From Acidaminobacter sp. JC074 (GTDB taxonomy: Bacteria > Bacillota > Clostridia > Peptostreptococcales > Acidaminobacteraceae), in contig NZ_VANV01000017.1 of the NCBI RefSeq assembly GCF_022496765.1, forward strand, positions 98,941 to 162,940: a stretch of 64,000 nt of DNA, read 5' to 3'. Shown here piece by piece: positions 8,650 to 17,566 of the stretch. The notes beneath the pieces are model-generated. The model worked only from the letters and a program-made list of their open reading frames with translations, had not been told where the DNA came from and searched no databases. Within the stretch, counting starts at the first letter, position 1. Each line of letters starts with the position of its first letter. Made by a program: the position numbers and the translations under genes.

Positions 8650-8684
8650 AATGGACGTCAATTTCCAGTAAAGGAGGTGAATTC

Positions 8685-9593
8685 ATGAGAATTGCTCAGT
8701 ACGGCATCGTTCAAGACGCATGGAACCGTTCGTACAGGCAAAGACAAGTATCAAGTCAAACCAAAGTCTCTGAGGATACAAAGAAAGCCCTAGTATTCAA
8801 GAACATTCTCGACGAGGAGCGTCAAAAGAATGTTCAGGAAGACTTGATCAATCTAGATCTTGTAGGAACACTGATCGCAATTCTTTCAGGTCAAAAGCTG
8901 AATCAGCAGTCATGGAATCAATCCAATAGATTCTATCAGGCAAATACAAATGTAGAAATGACTGTACTAGAAACTACATCTGTACACACAGCTATGACAT
9001 TTACATCTACTGGAGTCGTCCAAACGGAATCAGGTGAGATCATTAATTATACTTGCAATGTATCTTTTAGCAAGTCTTACTTTGAGTCTGTAAAATCTAC
9101 TGTTAGGTCAAATAATTTTATAGATCCTTTGGTCTTTAACATCGATTGCAAAGGGATGAACCTATCTGGTAAAACCATTCAGATGGATCTAGATTTAGAT
9201 GGTCATATCGACACCTTTAATATGCTTCAAAAAGGCAGTGGTTTCTTGGTATTAGACCGTAATAAAAACGGCAAAGTAGATGATGGCTCAGAACTCTTTG
9301 GTCCAAGAACTGACAATGGTTTTGCTGAACTAAAGGTTTATGATGAAGATAATAATTTATGGATCGATGAAAACGATGACATCTATAAAGAACTAAAGAT
9401 ATGGATGATTGATGAAGACGGTAAAGAAACACTGATTCCACTTAAAGAAGCAGATATCGGTGCTATTTATCTGGATTCTGTAAACAGCCACTTTGATCTG
9501 AAAGATGGTCAGAAAAAAGGACGAATTGCAAGGTCTGGCGTTTTCCTAAAAGAAAATGGTCAGGCAGGTGCTATTCATGAAGTTAAACTTTAA
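8685..9593 (+). CDS. Protein with dockerin/EF-hand-type calcium loops
   Basis: 302 aa, preceded by a perfect AAAGGAGGTGA ribosome binding site. No signal peptide. The N-terminal third is polar and helical. The C-terminal half carries Asp-rich calcium-loop motifs: DLDLDGHID (about residue 166), DRNKNGKVDDGSELFG (about 188) and DEDNNLWIDEND (about 217). The D-x-[DN]-x-[DN]-G/DGSELFG pattern recurs in bacterial proteins annotated as VCBS- or EF-hand-containing, some near motility genes. Exact role unknown. The upstream region has a sigma-D-like promoter candidate, which would fit a motility-linked protein. Single gene, ended by a strong hairpin. Confidence 0.75.
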   Translation: MRIAQYGIVQDAWNRSYRQRQVSSQTKVSEDTKKALVFKNILDEERQKNVQEDLINLDLVGTLIAILSGQKLNQQSWNQSNRFYQANTNVEMTVLETTSVHTAMTFTSTGVVQTESGEIINYTCNVSFSKSYFESVKSTVRSNNFIDPLVFNIDCKGMNLSGKTIQMDLDLDGHIDTFNMLQKGSGFLVLDRNKNGKVDDGSELFGPRTDNGFAELKVYDEDNNLWIDENDDIYKELKIWMIDEDGKETLIPLKEADIGAIYLDSVNSHFDLKDGQKKGRIARSGVFLKENGQAGAIHEVKL

Positions 9594-9617
9594 GAGGAAA
9601 CCTATCGGTTTCCTCTT
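9592..9617. terminator. Hairpin between convergent genes
   Basis: AAGAGGAAACC-tatc-GGTTTCCTCTT: 11-bp perfect stem overlapping the stop codons of the genes on both sides. The U-tract is poor on both strands, so termination would rely on stem strength. Confidence 0.6.
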
Positions 9618-10513
9618 CCTATGATGTACCACTTGGGTATCACTTCATTAAAATTATCAAAATCATCCAGTACTGCCTGGGCCTGTTTTTTCATAACACT
9701 TACTTCCTTTTGACCAAATGGAATAGCCCATGGCAAAGATGACAGCGTATTAGATGAAATATAAAGGGCTAAGAGCCTAAAAAACACTTCTGGCACATTT
9801 CCTTTAAAATAACCATCAAGGCGTCCTGCCGCAAAATAAGGGCTTATGTCCTTGTCCCACACAATCCTGTTAAATTCTTCCCATGGATCACCAAAATCAT
9901 GCCTGTTAAAATCTATCACACCTATATGGCCTTCTTCATTTAAGATAAGATTGCCCACATGAAAGTCACCATGATGAAATGTGATGGGCCTATCATCCAA
10001 AAGATGTCTAGACCTTTTTATATAATCTAGGAAGTAATGATCAGAGGGATATTTAAGGTCACACGCTTCATACATAAGCATTTTCTTGTCGATTTTATTG
10101 TTGAACTTTTGAGACCATGAAAATGGTTCAAAAGCTATGTCTGTGCCGTGTATGGATTTAAGAATTTCCCCTGCTTCATAGCCTAATTCATACTGTCTTT
10201 TAAGAGATAAACTTGGAAGTGCAGACTCTAAATCCTGACCAAGAATCCACTTGAGAATCATATAAGTCCCTTGACTGCATAAACCCATATCATAAGGTAT
10301 AGACATGTCAAAGCCGCACTTAGAAATTTCTTTTAAGACTTCAAACTCCTTTAGTTTCGAGTCATAAGTCTCTCTTGAAGAGATTCTTAATTGCAAATGG
10401 TCTCCTTCATGAGTGATAACGTGATATTTCTTATCTTCTGACCACCCTTTATCTACAAACTCAATAGACCTCCAAGCATCATAACCTGGTATGTCACTAA
10501 ACTGCTTCATCAT
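9602..10513 (-). CDS. APH-family (aminoglycoside phosphotransferase-like) small-molecule kinase
   Basis: 303 aa. The kinase-like fold is shown by the catalytic loop HHGDFHVGNLIL (Asp as base, Asn as metal ligand) and the metal-binding IDFNRHDFGDPWEEF. Family members phosphorylate aminoglycosides, macrolides, choline, homoserine or sugars; nothing here points to an antibiotic and the housekeeping neighbours argue against calling it a resistance gene. The ATG overlaps the stop of the upstream GNAT gene (ATGA), so the two are translationally coupled. Last gene of a four-gene operon starting with rlmI. Confidence 0.85.
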   Translation of the reverse strand: MMKQFSDIPGYDAWRSIEFVDKGWSEDKKYHVITHEGDHLQLRISSRETYDSKLKEFEVLKEISKCGFDMSIPYDMGLCSQGTYMILKWILGQDLESALPSLSLKRQYELGYEAGEILKSIHGTDIAFEPFSWSQKFNNKIDKKMLMYEACDLKYPSDHYFLDYIKRSRHLLDDRPITFHHGDFHVGNLILNEEGHIGVIDFNRHDFGDPWEEFNRIVWDKDISPYFAAGRLDGYFKGNVPEVFFRLLALYISSNTLSSLPWAIPFGQKEVSVMKKQAQAVLDDFDNFNEVIPKWYIIGRGNR

Positions 10514-11112
10514 TTTATAGCCTCTTTTTTCATAGCAAGCATAATCTTAATACCAGCATGTTTTTCTAATATATCATTTTCATATTCACCTGTAACTTCA
10601 AAGCCATAACGCTTATAAAGCTTAAAGGCACCTTGATTGTCTGCTAAAACACCTAGGCTCAAATACCTGATTGCCTGATTTTCTAAAGCCATATCATAGG
10701 CGAAATCTAAAAGCTTAGTGCCGACACCCTTGCCCCGAGCATGAGGTGTCACTGCTAGTATTTCTATATAGAGATCTTCCTCCATGATTTTTTCTTCAAT
10801 CAAAGATAAGACAAAACCTGTTTTGATCAACTTGAAAATCCCCATGGTCAAGAAGTCTTTAAGACTAGGCAGGCTATGTTTTTCTTTAGAAGAAGCTCTC
10901 ATCAGTTTTATAACACCAAGCAGCTTTTCATTTTCTTCTGCGACATAATAAAACTGTATGTTTTCTTTTACCTTAAAAAAGACAGTCTGTATCAGTTTTT
11001 TTGCTTGACTATCTTCTAAAGCTTGCAGGGGTTTGGCCTTAGACCAAAAGGCTGCATGATACATATCAACAACCTGAGATATATCTTTTTTCTTCATTTG
11101 GCGTATGATCAT
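10510..11112 (-). CDS. GNAT-family N-acetyltransferase
   Basis: 200 aa. The acetyl-CoA-binding motif A is clear near residues 120-135: VTPHARGKGVGTKLLDFA (R/QxxGxG/A pattern), followed by a typical motif B (DNQGAFKLYKRYGFEVTG). The middle has an unusually long hydrophobic-rich insert (about 75-110). Substrate unknown. AAAGGAGT lies 6 bases before the ATG. Between a histidine-phosphatase gene (11 bases) and the kinase-like gene it overlaps. Confidence 0.87.
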   Translation of the reverse strand: MIIRQMKKKDISQVVDMYHAAFWSKAKPLQALEDSQAKKLIQTVFFKVKENIQFYYVAEENEKLLGVIKLMRASSKEKHSLPSLKDFLTMGIFKLIKTGFVLSLIEEKIMEEDLYIEILAVTPHARGKGVGTKLLDFAYDMALENQAIRYLSLGVLADNQGAFKLYKRYGFEVTGEYENDILEKHAGIKIMLAMKKEAIK

Positions 11113-11123
11113 ATTAGACTCCT

Positions 11124-11681
11124 TTACAAAGAAATTTCCTTTCTTGAAAGCAGTTTGTCCCCATCAAAATCAAATCTCATAATCAAAGGCATTTTGTGTC
11201 TGATGGATTCAAAACCTTCTAACAAAAATGATGTATCGTAATAATTGATAATTGTAGCTAGGGCTGTACCATGTGTGGACACAACTAGAACCTGATCCTT
11301 ATGTCTATCTAATAACTCCTTAAGCACAGCTATATTTCTTGTTTGAACTTCATTAAGAGACTCACCTTTTTCAAGTTTATAATCGAAGTCGTCCCACTGG
11401 TTTTTACAAAAGCCATCAAAATCTTCTACCCAACGTCCAATACAACGTTCCCTTAAATCAGATATTGGATGGATTTCTTGGTCTAATGCTTGAGCCAAAG
11501 GACCAATTGTATCAAGAGTTCTATCATAGGGACTTGAATAAATGACATCAATCGACTTGTCTTTTAATACTTCTTTTACTTTTAAAGCACCTTTTAGCCC
11601 TTCCTCAGTTAAGGGTCTTATGGCTTCTTCTTTTACTGAATGATCTACTTTTGCATGTCTTACGAAATAAATTACTGTCAT
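11124..11681 (-). CDS. Histidine phosphatase superfamily (phosphoglycerate-mutase-like) protein
   Basis: 185 aa. The catalytic RHG-type motif appears as FVRHAKVD at residues 6-13 with His9, and the second catalytic His is in VSTHGTAL. Also present are the conserved Arg in SSPYDRTLDT and an Arg/Glu region in LRERCIGRW. This size suits a small-molecule phosphatase such as a cobalamin- or sugar-phosphate phosphatase; the substrate is not evident. Its ribosome binding site lies within the 3' end of rlmI, indicating an operon. Confidence 0.87.
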   Translation of the reverse strand: MTVIYFVRHAKVDHSVKEEAIRPLTEEGLKGALKVKEVLKDKSIDVIYSSPYDRTLDTIGPLAQALDQEIHPISDLRERCIGRWVEDFDGFCKNQWDDFDYKLEKGESLNEVQTRNIAVLKELLDRHKDQVLVVSTHGTALATIINYYDTSFLLEGFESIRHKMPLIMRFDFDGDKLLSRKEISL

Positions 11682-11683
11682 GA

Positions 11684-12883
11684 TTACCTCTTATGTTTTT
11701 TTAGAAAAACAACCTTCAGGTAATTGCCTTCTTTAAAAGTCTTGGTTGTTTTAAAGTCACTCGGTAGTGTGTATTCTTCTAATATACTGTATGGGTATCT
11801 CATCTGGCTAAAAGCATCTTCTATAAAAGTTTTAAACTTCTTCATATTGAAAAGACTGCAGTTTGTAGATGCAACAATAACCCCCTCATCCTCAGTGATG
11901 GCGATGGCCTCTTTAAGTAAGTTTGTATAATCCTTTTGAGCAGAAAACTTAAACTTCTTTGATTTTGCAAAACTTGGCGGATCAAGAATAACAGTATCAA
12001 ACTTCAGCCCTTTTTTGACAGCATATTTGAAGTAATTAAAGACATCCTCAACTAAGATATCATGTCCTTCATAGTCCAGTTCATTTAAAGAAAAATGTTC
12101 TCTGGTTCTCGGTAAAGACCTATTGGCTAAATCCACACTGGTCGTCTTTTTTGCACCACCCAGTGCTGCATAGATAGAAAATGCACCTGTATATGAAAAA
12201 GTATTTAAGACACTTTTATCTTTAGAGTACTTCTTTCTAATGGCATTTCTTACATCTCTTTGATCTAAGAAAACACCAACCATAGCACCTTCGTTTAAAT
12301 AGATTGCAAAATGAACACCATTTTCTTTAACAACAAGTGGAAACTCTCCCCTTGTCCCCATAACAAAGCCATCCTCTTCTATGTACTTACCTTGAGTATC
12401 AAAACGCTTCTTCTGATAGATACCCTTGAAGTCTACAATTCTTTTTAATGAGTTGATGACATGGTCTCTAAACTTATAACAGCCCTTACTATACCAGTTA
12501 ATCAAGTAATAGCCATCAAAGTAATCAATGGTAAAACCACCAAAACCATCTCCTTCACCATTAAATACTCGAAAGGCATTGGTGTCCTTGGATCTATAAA
12601 GCGACTTTCTTCTATCAATGGCTTCAATTAGACGTTTTTCAACAAATGAAATATCGATAACTTGTTTTTCTTCTTTGGTAAGTATCCAGCCATAACCCTT
12701 GTTTTGTCTGCCATAATAACCTTTACCGATAAAACGTCCTTGTGGGTCTACAAGTTTGATGATGTCCCCTTCTTTATTAAGAGCACCAATGTTTTCTATG
12801 GCTTCTTTGGTTAAAAGTGGATAGCCACTTCTATATTGATTGACATGTTTAGGTTTTATTTTTACTATAATTTCTTTTTTCAT
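11684..12883 (-). CDS. rlmI: Class I rRNA large-subunit methyltransferase (RlmI-type, m5C)
   Basis: 399 aa. An N-terminal PUA domain (about 1-75, including GRFIGKGYYG) precedes an EEHD-like region and a C-terminal SAM-binding Rossmann domain: VLNTFSYTGAFSIYA (motif I), VDLANRS (motif II), then VILDPPSFAKSKK and STNCS near the C-terminus, with the catalytic-type Cys. This matches RlmI/YwbD-like 23S rRNA cytosine-C5 methyltransferases. First gene of the operon, with an extended -10 promoter upstream. Confidence 0.9.
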   Translation of the reverse strand: MKKEIIVKIKPKHVNQYRSGYPLLTKEAIENIGALNKEGDIIKLVDPQGRFIGKGYYGRQNKGYGWILTKEEKQVIDISFVEKRLIEAIDRRKSLYRSKDTNAFRVFNGEGDGFGGFTIDYFDGYYLINWYSKGCYKFRDHVINSLKRIVDFKGIYQKKRFDTQGKYIEEDGFVMGTRGEFPLVVKENGVHFAIYLNEGAMVGVFLDQRDVRNAIRKKYSKDKSVLNTFSYTGAFSIYAALGGAKKTTSVDLANRSLPRTREHFSLNELDYEGHDILVEDVFNYFKYAVKKGLKFDTVILDPPSFAKSKKFKFSAQKDYTNLLKEAIAITEDEGVIVASTNCSLFNMKKFKTFIEDAFSQMRYPYSILEEYTLPSDFKTTKTFKEGNYLKVVFLKKHKR

Positions 12884-12918
12884 TATTCTTCCTCGAATCT
12901 TAGGTTTAATCTCTACTC

Positions 12919-12927
12919 ATTATAGCA
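12919..12927 (-). promoter_or_regulatory. Extended -10 promoter of the rlmI operon
   Basis: On the minus strand the sequence TGC-TATAAT lies about 36 bases upstream of the rlmI ATG. No good -35 is seen at 17 bases; TTTAGT is the nearest. The extended -10 compensates. Confidence 0.55.
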
Positions 12928-12986
12928 TTTCTTAAGCTCAAACTAAATAAGAACCGCCAACATCTAGAAAGCTTCTACATCAAAAA

Positions 12987-13018
12987 CATAAAAACAGCCT
13001 AGGTTTACACCTAGACTG
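12987..13018 (-). terminator. Rho-independent terminator of the opp1 operon
   Basis: Minus strand: CAGTCTAGGT-gtaa-ACCTAGGCTG (10 pairs, one G-U) followed by TTTTTATGTTTTT. It lies 45 bases after the last gene of opp1. Confidence 0.9.
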
Positions 13019-13062
13019 CATTAATTTGAATAAATAATACTGACGACTTGCTAGAATAAATC

Positions 13063-13275
13063 TTATCCAAAGAACAGCATGGAAATGAAATAATAAGCAA
13101 GTAATACAATGATTACGACAGGCAAAATTGTTGTCAAAGCAGCAATTACTAATGCCATATGATCATTTTTTTCGAACTCAGTTTCATCTCTAAGTTTATT
13201 TAACAACTCAGTTTCTTCCTGAGCTTTTCTTCTTTTGGATTTTAGACTATCATCTAATTCATCGTTTAGCTTCAT
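13063..13275 (-). CDS. Small single-span membrane protein at the end of opp1
   Basis: 70 aa: a charged, helical N-terminal half (E/K/R-rich, about 1-40) and one C-terminal membrane helix (about 42-68). The start codon overlaps the oppF stop (ATGA), so translation is coupled to oppF, and the operon terminator follows. I do not recognise a family. Position suggests an accessory factor of the transporter, but that is inference only. Confidence 0.7.
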   Translation of the reverse strand: MKLNDELDDSLKSKRRKAQEETELLNKLRDETEFEKNDHMALVIAALTTILPVVIIVLLAYYFISMLFFG

Positions 13276-14450
13276 ATTTCAACTCCTGGGAAGTGACAAG
13301 CTACAAAGTGACCTTTTTCAACTTCATTGAACGCTGGTACTTTCTTAGTACAGATATCCTTAGCAGCAGGACATCTAGTATGGAACTTACAACCAGTTGG
13401 TACAATAACGTTTGAAGGAATATCACCTTCTAGTAAAATTCTTCTCTTGTTTCTTGATTTTTCTAAATCAGTTTCTGGAATCGCTGATAATAATGCCTTT
13501 GTGTATGGATGTAATGGGTTTTCATATAAGCTGTGCTTATCAGTAAACTCAACCATATCACCTAAGTACATAACACCGATTCTATCAGAGATATGCTTAA
13601 CTACAGATAAGTCATGCGAAATGAATAAGTAAGCCATTCCGAACTTCTTCTGTAAGTCGTTTAATAAGTTGATAACCTGAGACTGGATAGATACGTCAAG
13701 TGCTGATACGGCCTCATCACATACGATGAACTTAGGCTTAAGTGCTAATGCTCTTGCGATACCGATTCTTTGACGCTGACCACCAGAGAACTCATGTGGA
13801 TATCTGTAGATCATGTAGTCATCAAGACCACAAGTCTTCATGATTTCTTTTACATAGTTTTCAAATTCATCATCTCTTGACTTATAGATACCATGCTCTA
13901 AAAGTGCTTCACCAATAATTTGACCAACTGTTTGTCTTGGGTTTAGTGAAGAATATGGATCCTGGAAGATGATTTGCATTTCTTGACGTAGCGGAATCAT
14001 ATCAGTTTCTGAGTAATCAGTGATATTTACACCATTGAAGAAGATTTCACCAGCAGTTGGCTCATATAATTTCAATACTGTTCTACCGTAAGTAGATTTA
14101 CCACAACCAGACTCACCAACAAGACCAACTGTTTCACCTTCATAAATAGTCAGGTTGATACCGTCATTTGCCTTTACGTAAAGTCTTTCGCCATGTACTT
14201 CTGAAAGAGCATCGTACTCAACTAAAACATGCTTTAAGTCAGCTGCGAACTCTTTACCGTTTTCCATTTGCTTAACAAGATCTTCTACGAAGTCTTTGTC
14301 TTTGCCGTTAACAGAAGCATCAGGATAGTTTGTTTTGTATAATTTTACAGCTTGAGCTGCTAATCTTTTTAGATTTTTCTTTTCGTTTCTTCTTTTACCT
14401 GTAGGGAAATACTGCTTTAATCCCTTAGATTCTAATAAAACATTAGGCAT
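13272..14450 (-). CDS. oppF: Oligopeptide ABC transporter ATP-binding protein OppF (opp1)
   Basis: 392 aa, longer than the usual 310-330. Walker A is GESGCGKST (112-120), then a Q-loop in QIIFQDPYSSLNPR, signature SGGQRQR, Walker B IVCDEA and the H-loop HDLSVVKH. The OppF/DppF C-terminal Cys cluster (CKFHTRCPAAKDIC) is present. An insertion of about 70 residues (20-88), Lys-rich and helical, separates the first beta-strand (KGLKQYFPTGK) from the continuation (LYVKANDGI). One of the two cytoplasmic ATPases of the importer. Its start overlaps the end of oppD by 8 bases. Confidence 0.93.
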   Translation of the reverse strand: MPNVLLESKGLKQYFPTGKRRNEKKNLKRLAAQAVKLYKTNYPDASVNGKDKDFVEDLVKQMENGKEFAADLKHVLVEYDALSEVHGERLYVKANDGINLTIYEGETVGLVGESGCGKSTYGRTVLKLYEPTAGEIFFNGVNITDYSETDMIPLRQEMQIIFQDPYSSLNPRQTVGQIIGEALLEHGIYKSRDDEFENYVKEIMKTCGLDDYMIYRYPHEFSGGQRQRIGIARALALKPKFIVCDEAVSALDVSIQSQVINLLNDLQKKFGMAYLFISHDLSVVKHISDRIGVMYLGDMVEFTDKHSLYENPLHPYTKALLSAIPETDLEKSRNKRRILLEGDIPSNVIVPTGCKFHTRCPAAKDICTKKVPAFNEVEKGHFVACHFPGVEI

Positions 14451-15435
14451 TTCTACCCCCCGTTTCTGGATAAAAACATCTTACCAGATGTCCACTTTCT
14501 ACCTCTACCAATTCTGGTTTCTCATTAATACACTTGTCAGTTGCAAATTCACAACGCGTTGAGAATCTACAGCCAATTGGTAACTTTAATGGGTGAGGAA
14601 CACTACCTTCAATTTGATCTAAGTATTCAACTTCTTCATCTAATACTGGGATAGACTTTAATAAACCTTCCTTGTATGGATGAGAATATTTAGCTGCTCT
14701 ATCAAATATTGTATCAACAGAAGCTCTTTCAACAATTTCACCAGTATACATAACTGCAACGTCGTCTGCAAGTTCTGCAATCGCACCTAAGTCATGTGTG
14801 ATGAACATGATAGCTGTATTATGCTTAGTCTTAAGATCATTCATTAATTTGAAGATCTGTGCTTGAATTGTAACGTCAAGTGCAGTTGTAGGCTCATCCG
14901 CGATTAATAGCTTAGGCTCACATGCAAGTGCCATTGCAATCATAACACGCTGTCTCATACCACCTGATAATTGGAACGGGTAGTTGTAAACAACAGATTC
15001 AGGGTTAGGAATCTTTACTTCTCTTAAAAGATCCACTGCTGCCTGCCATGCTTCATCCTTAGATTTTCCTTGGTGAAGAATGATTGGTTCACTTAACTGT
15101 CTACCGATACGGTGAACAGGGTTTAATGATGTCATTGGCTCCTGGAAGATCATTGAGATATCATTACCACGAATGCCTCTCATCTCTTCTTTAGATAAGT
15201 CAACTAAGTTAACACCATTGAAGTTGATTTCACCCTTAACAATTCTACCAGGGTGCTCTATTAAATTTAAAATACTGAAAGATGAAACTGACTTACCTGA
15301 ACCTGACTCTCCAACGATACCTAGAGTTTTACCAGCTTCAATTGTAAAATCAACACCTTGAACAGCTTTCACTGTACCTTTATTTGTGAAAAAGTAAGTG
15401 TGTAAATCTTTAACCTCAAGTAAATTCTTAGCCAT
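14443..15435 (-). CDS. oppD: Oligopeptide ABC transporter ATP-binding protein OppD (opp1)
   Basis: 330 aa, normal length. Walker [10 protein letters not shown]-loop in [12 protein letters not shown], signature SGGMRQR, Walker [10 protein letters not shown]-loop HDLGAIAE, and the OppD C-terminal oligopeptide-transporter domain with paired cysteines ([14 protein letters not shown]). Second cytoplasmic ATPase of the importer. Overlaps oppC by 8 bases. Confidence 0.95.
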   Translation of the reverse strand: MAKNLLEVKDLHTYFFTNKGTVKAVQGVDFTIEAGKTLGIVGESGSGKSVSSFSILNLIEHPGRIVKGEINFNGVNLVDLSKEEMRGIRGNDISMIFQEPMTSLNPVHRIGRQLSEPIILHQGKSKDEAWQAAVDLLREVKIPNPESVVYNYPFQLSGGMRQRVMIAMALACEPKLLIADEPTTALDVTIQAQIFKLMNDLKTKHNTAIMFITHDLGAIAELADDVAVMYTGEIVERASVDTIFDRAAKYSHPYKEGLLKSIPVLDEEVEYLDQIEGSVPHPLKLPIGCRFSTRCEFATDKCINEKPELVEVESGHLVRCFYPETGGRNA

Positions 15436-16447
15436 TTACACTACCTCCCTTTGCTGCTAATTTCGCAGCTTGTTTCTCTGCTTTTCTTGCTGCTTTCTGT
15501 GCTTTTCTTTGCTCTTTTGTTGTGTAATCAGCTTTAGGGTCAATCGCTTCTCTTAAACCTTCACCAATTAAGTTAATTGACATGATGAATAAGAATAACA
15601 TTGTTCCTGGGAATACCCAAATCCACCAGAACTTTCTTAATGAAGTCGAGTTAGAAGCAGCTTTTGCTAATAAAGCACCCCATGTAGGAATTGGCTCTGT
15701 TACAGATAAACCTAAGAATGATAAGAATGACTCACTAAGGATTGCACCGGCAAATGTTAATGTACCAGATACAACTACCATTGCTAATACGTTTGGAATT
15801 AAGTGACGCATGATTTGGTTACGCTTCTTAATACCTAATGCTTTTGTTGCAAGGATAAATTCTTGTTCTCTTAAAGAAAGAATTTGTCCACGAACCAGTC
15901 TTGCAAGACCTGTCCATCTAATGAAACCAAGTATGAAAATGATTACGAATAATCTAAACTCAGCAGGTTGATCTCTAAATACTGCAGAAATGATAAATGC
16001 TAATGCTAAGAATGGGAATGAGTAAATAACCTCAACAATTCTCATGATAACAGCATCTACCTTACCACCGAAGTAACCAGCGATTGCACCCATAGTTACA
16101 CCGATTGTTACAGCCATAAATGTTGATAAGAAACCAACTTGTAATGAAATCCAACCACCTTCGAATACACGAACGATAGTATTTCTACCATACTTATCTG
16201 TACCGAAAGGATGTTGCCAAGATGGTGGAAGATTTTTCATTGAAGCATCAGTGAATGAAAAATCATAGTTAGTAACTGTTGTATAAATGTGTGTAACAAC
16301 TACGATTGATACGATTGCTGTAAATAACCAGAAACCGAACATTGCAAGTCTGTTAGACTTAAATTTAATGATAATCTGTTGCGTAGGTGAAAGAATGACT
16401 TCGTCTTCTTTACTAAACCCTTTTGCGTCTTTTGTAGCTTCAGACAT
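15428..16447 (-). CDS. oppC: Oligopeptide ABC transporter permease OppC (opp1)
   Basis: 339 aa. One N-terminal helix, then the permease core: HPFGTDKYGRNTIVRV is the usual OppC/DppC motif, and an EAA-type loop follows (ATKALGIKKRNQIMRHLIPN). The C-terminal tail is an unusually basic Lys/Ala-rich cytoplasmic extension of about 30 residues. Membrane-spanning channel subunit paired with OppB. Starts 1 base into the oppB stop. Confidence 0.94.
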   Translation of the reverse strand: MSEATKDAKGFSKEDEVILSPTQQIIIKFKSNRLAMFGFWLFTAIVSIVVVTHIYTTVTNYDFSFTDASMKNLPPSWQHPFGTDKYGRNTIVRVFEGGWISLQVGFLSTFMAVTIGVTMGAIAGYFGGKVDAVIMRIVEVIYSFPFLALAFIISAVFRDQPAEFRLFVIIFILGFIRWTGLARLVRGQILSLREQEFILATKALGIKKRNQIMRHLIPNVLAMVVVSGTLTFAGAILSESFLSFLGLSVTEPIPTWGALLAKAASNSTSLRKFWWIWVFPGTMLFLFIMSINLIGEGLREAIDPKADYTTKEQRKAQKAARKAEKQAAKLAAKGGSVNG

Positions 16448-17478
16448 TATTTCACCTTCCCTTCTCTAATCCTTGGATCAACTACCATGTAACCAACATC
16501 GATAAAGATGTTACCTAAAAGTGTTAATAAACCAAAGAATAGTAATGCTGTTTGTAATACTGCTCTGTCTTTATAGTTGTATGCTTGGTTTAATAAGTAA
16601 CCCATTCCTGGGAATGCGAATATCTGTTCAACTACGATTGAACCACCGAATAAACCAGGGATCCACATACCGATTAATGTTACAACAGGGATTAATGCAT
16701 TTTGGAATGCATGTCTATAAATAACAACTTTTTCTGCTAAACCTTTAGCTCTTGCAGTTCTTACATAATCTGCTTGTAATACATCGATCATTGCAGCTCT
16801 TACGTATCTGATTAATGATGCTAATGATGTGATTACGATAACTGTAACTGGTAATACTAAGTATTTCCAATCTGGAATTACCCCTCTAGGATCTGACATA
16901 CCTGAGAATGGTAATATTTTCAAATGAATAACAAACAACATGATCAATAATAATGCTACGAAGAATGATGGTAAGGAAATACCAATAATCGTTAAAACTG
17001 TTACTGCCTTATCGAAAAATTTGTTCTTCTTTACTGCCGCCGTAATACCTATAGGAATGGATATTAAAAATGCAAATATAAATCCAAGTATGTTTACTTT
17101 AAATGATCTACCAATGTAAGCACCAATGATTTGGTTAACTGGCTTGTTAAATCTAATTGAATATCCAAATTCGCCTTTAAAGAATGTATCTTTCAACCAG
17201 ATAAAGAATCTCTCTACATATGATCTATCATATCCTAAGAAAGCTCTCATGGTTTCGACGTATTGATTTCTTTCTTCGATTGTCATAGCTGCTGTCTTTT
17301 CCGGATCTAGCATTGCCATAACAGGATCACCAGGCATTAAATTGATTAAAATGAATATTACTACTGCGATAATCAATAAGACTGGGATTAAAGAAAGTAA
17401 ACGTTTTCCTAAGTAAGTTACATACGGCATCATAACTTCAATAAACGTTTTAGACCCTCTAATGTCTTTGTTTTCCAT
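16447..17478 (-). CDS. oppB: Oligopeptide ABC transporter permease OppB (opp1)
   Basis: 343 aa. N-terminal helix (GKRLLSLIPVLLIIAVVIF), NLMPGDPV motif of OppB/DppB proteins, and EAA loop (RTARAKGLAEKVVIYRHAFQNA). Channel-forming permease subunit. A GAGGTGA ribosome binding site precedes the ATG. It is separated from oppA by 88 bases containing a strong hairpin. Confidence 0.94.
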   Translation of the reverse strand: MENKDIRGSKTFIEVMMPYVTYLGKRLLSLIPVLLIIAVVIFILINLMPGDPVMAMLDPEKTAAMTIEERNQYVETMRAFLGYDRSYVERFFIWLKDTFFKGEFGYSIRFNKPVNQIIGAYIGRSFKVNILGFIFAFLISIPIGITAAVKKNKFFDKAVTVLTIIGISLPSFFVALLLIMLFVIHLKILPFSGMSDPRGVIPDWKYLVLPVTVIVITSLASLIRYVRAAMIDVLQADYVRTARAKGLAEKVVIYRHAFQNALIPVVTLIGMWIPGLFGGSIVVEQIFAFPGMGYLLNQAYNYKDRAVLQTALLFFGLLTLLGNIFIDVGYMVVDPRIREGKVK

Positions 17479-17501
17479 TCGTTCACCTCATATCTTGAAA
17501 A

Positions 17502-17537
17502 TAAGACCACTATCTATTTTCACAAATAGTGGTCTTA
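17502..17537 (-). terminator. Intercistronic hairpin between oppA and oppB (opp1)
   Basis: TAAGACCACTAT pairs perfectly with ATAGTGGTCTTA (12 bp, 12-base loop); the minus strand continues TTTTCAAG. As in other opp operons, it probably stops part of the transcripts or protects the oppA 3' end so that the binding protein is made in excess. Confidence 0.75.
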
Positions 17538-17566
17538 ACCCTAAAAATTGTTCTTGAATCTAATGA

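Noticed and set aside
9602..10513. Aminoglycoside resistance gene
   Set aside because: The APH fold is shared by many metabolic kinases; the operon context (rlmI, phosphatase, GNAT) and lack of subgroup motifs do not support resistance.
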